A DNA stretch of 64,000 nucleotides from Caulobacter sp. UNC358MFTsu5.1 (GTDB lineage Bacteria > Pseudomonadota > Alphaproteobacteria > Caulobacterales > Caulobacteraceae). The notes beneath the pieces are model-generated. The model saw nothing but the letters and a program-made list of their open reading frames with translations, was not told the DNA's origin and ran no database searches. Shown piece by piece: positions 63,037 to 64,000 of the stretch. The stretch covers positions 186,001 through 250,000 of the forward strand of contig NZ_JONW01000007.1 in NCBI RefSeq assembly GCF_000712075.1, in the 5' to 3' direction. The translations under genes were made by a program, and so were the position numbers. Every line of letters starts with the position of its first letter. Position 1 is the stretch's first letter.

Positions 63037-63082
63037 CTAATCAATAGACTTATCCTCAGGCGTCATATCAGAGTTTCTGATA
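63037..63082 (-). promoter_or_regulatory. AT-rich element and TATCAGA dyad upstream of the SfnB-like operon
   Basis: AATCAATAGACTT (63037-63049) and TCATATC (63063-63069) repeat the blocks before receptor 4, with similar spacing (26 against 23 bp). The first block is 60 bp upstream of the operon start. Overlapping the second is a perfect dyad, TATCAGA-GTT-TCTGATA (63066-63082), which has the form of a LysR-type or small dimer site. The 130-bp gap holds no gene. Confidence 0.5.
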
Positions 63083-63107
63083 GACCGGGGGCGGGCCGGA
63101 GACCTCG

Positions 63108-64000
63108 TCAGGCGCGCTCCAGCGCGCCCAGCACGGCCGCCGCGACCTGGACCGCCTGGACGCGGATGTCGGGCACGGCGTTGATCTCCCACAGCGCGCC
63201 GCGCGTGATCGGCCCCACGGCGAACAGGGTCGCGTGCGGGCGCCCTCCGGCGTGGATCACGCGATGGCCGGAGTCGATGTCCAGCCCCAGCCTCAGGGGA
63301 TCGGCGCGGATCAGGCCGCGGTCGGCTAGGGCGGCCAGCAGCGGCTCGGTGGACCGCTCGACGTCCGCCGAGGGGCCGGTGCAGTTGACCACCAGGTCCG
63401 CCTCCAGCCGCCAGGCGTCGGTCTCGCCGCGCGGACGCCAGACCGCTCCGGCGCGGCCGCCTTCCAGGACGTCGACCCGCTCCAGCTTGCCGGCCAGGAC
63501 GCGCAGCCGGCCGTCCGTCCGCATCCGCGCCACCTGTTCGGCGATCTGGGGCGACAGGCGGTGGCGGTGCACGTCCCAGAAGGCGCGGGCGTGGCGCAGG
63601 AAGGCGGCGCGCCGCTTCAGGCTCCAGCCGCGCCACAGGTCCTGGGAGGCCGGCCGCAGGGCGTCGATCGCCGTCCGCCAGCCGTGCTGGTCGGCCGCCG
63701 CCCGTAGCCAGGCCACGGCCTGGACGGGCGACAGCGAGGCGTCGGGCGGGGCGGGCAGGGGCGAGGGCGGCTCGCCCAGGTGCTCGCGCGGCGTCAGGCC
63801 CCGGCGCGACAGGGCGATCAGGGGGCGGCCCGGCGCCAGGCGGTCCAGCGACAGGGCCGCGTCGATCATGGTCAGGCCGCTGCCCAGCAGCAGGATCGGG
63901 CCCCGTCCGGCCGGGGCGGTGGCGGGATCCCAGCGCCAGGGATCGGCGACATAGGCGTCGGACGCCTCCAGGTCGGGTCCGACGGCGTCGGGCGGGCGCG
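63108..64000 (-). CDS. FAD/NAD(P)-binding protein, C-terminal part (5' end outside the window)
   Basis: The gene runs off the right edge; about 297 codons are visible. Near the edge the frame reads a nucleotide-binding ILLLGSGLTMIDAALSLDRL, then LPAPPDASLSPVQAVAWLRA, a helical stretch (LKRRAAFLRHARAFWDVHRH), RLRVLAGKLERVDVLEGGRA, the LVVNCTGPSADVERSTEPLL segment (ATG-type motif), and ATLFAVGPITRGALWEINAV, with the C-terminal helix. This matches the FAD/NAD(P)-binding family of uncharacterised bacterial proteins (COG4529-like, HpaX/SidA-distant). An internal ATG at 63869 is not a real start because the FAD motif continues upstream of it. It may act with the SfnB-like operon as a flavin redox partner. 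Confidence 0.8.
   Translation of the reverse strand, partial: RPPDAVGPDLEASDAYVADPWRWDPATAPAGRGPILLLGSGLTMIDAALSLDRLAPGRPLIALSRRGLTPREHLGEPPSPLPAPPDASLSPVQAVAWLRAAADQHGWRTAIDALRPASQDLWRGWSLKRRAAFLRHARAFWDVHRHRLSPQIAEQVARMRTDGRLRVLAGKLERVDVLEGGRAGAVWRPRGETDAWRLEADLVVNCTGPSADVERSTEPLLAALADRGLIRADPLRLGLDIDSGHRVIHAGGRPHATLFAVGPITRGALWEINAVPDIRVQAVQVAAAVLGALERA

Overview
The window is very GC-rich, densely coded DNA from an alphaproteobacterium. The best fit is Caulobacter or a close relative in the Caulobacteraceae. The reasons are four TonB-dependent receptors, flavin-dependent 'tryptophan halogenase' paralogues next to one receptor, a ManD-type mannonate dehydratase, GH67 and GH115 glucuronidases, and Caulobacter-like operators of the form TGGTANCGNTANCA. 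No rRNA, tRNA, CRISPR array, transposase or phage gene was seen. The genus is inferred from gene content, not from a database match.

Region 1 (about 1-33.2 kb) is a glucuronoxylan utilisation locus. It encodes two esterase-type hydrolases, a GH3 beta-xylosidase/glucosidase, GH115 and GH67 alpha-glucuronidases, a Tat-exported GH10 xylanase translationally coupled to a CE15 glucuronoyl esterase, D-mannonate dehydratase, a FadR/UxuR-type GntR repressor, two large TonB-dependent receptors, four tandem overlapping flavin-dependent halogenase paralogues and a JmjC/cupin-like protein. Four intergenic regions (3.0, 13.5, 19.7 and 26.1 kb) each carry two different operator types: a LacI-type site (TGGTANCGGTNNCA) and a GntR/FCD-type site (TGGTCNGACCA). 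The set therefore looks like one doubly controlled regulon, with the halogenases inside it. A sulphate-type SulP permease and two small exported proteins interrupt the locus.

Region 2 (33.2-44.7 kb) holds tpiA, GTP-type pckG with a near-perfect 28-bp operator upstream, a 78-residue peptide with a possible double-glycine leader, a 2145-residue autotransporter with a 243-codon internal duplication, a short LuxR-type regulator and an HSL-type lipase/esterase.

Region 3 (44.7-56.7 kb) looks like a peptide and D-amino-acid scavenging island. An XRE-cupin regulator is divergent from a co-directional series: S12 serine hydrolase, DgcA-like epimerase/racemase, POT peptide symporter, TonB-dependent receptor, DgcN-like DUF1611 protein, YkvI-like membrane protein and a second S12 hydrolase, followed by an Lrp-like regulator. 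Start/stop overlaps and two promoters with the same architecture link the genes.

Region 4 (56.7-64 kb, minus strand) holds a partial FAD/NAD(P)-binding protein, then an overlapping four-gene operon (SfnB/DszC-like flavoprotein, 2-hydroxyacid dehydrogenase, class II aldolase, Tat/lipobox substrate-binding protein), then a TonB-dependent receptor. The operon and the receptor share an AT-rich upstream motif (AATCWATAGACTT) at nearly the same distance from their start codons, which suggests joint regulation for uptake of an unidentified, perhaps organosulfur, compound.
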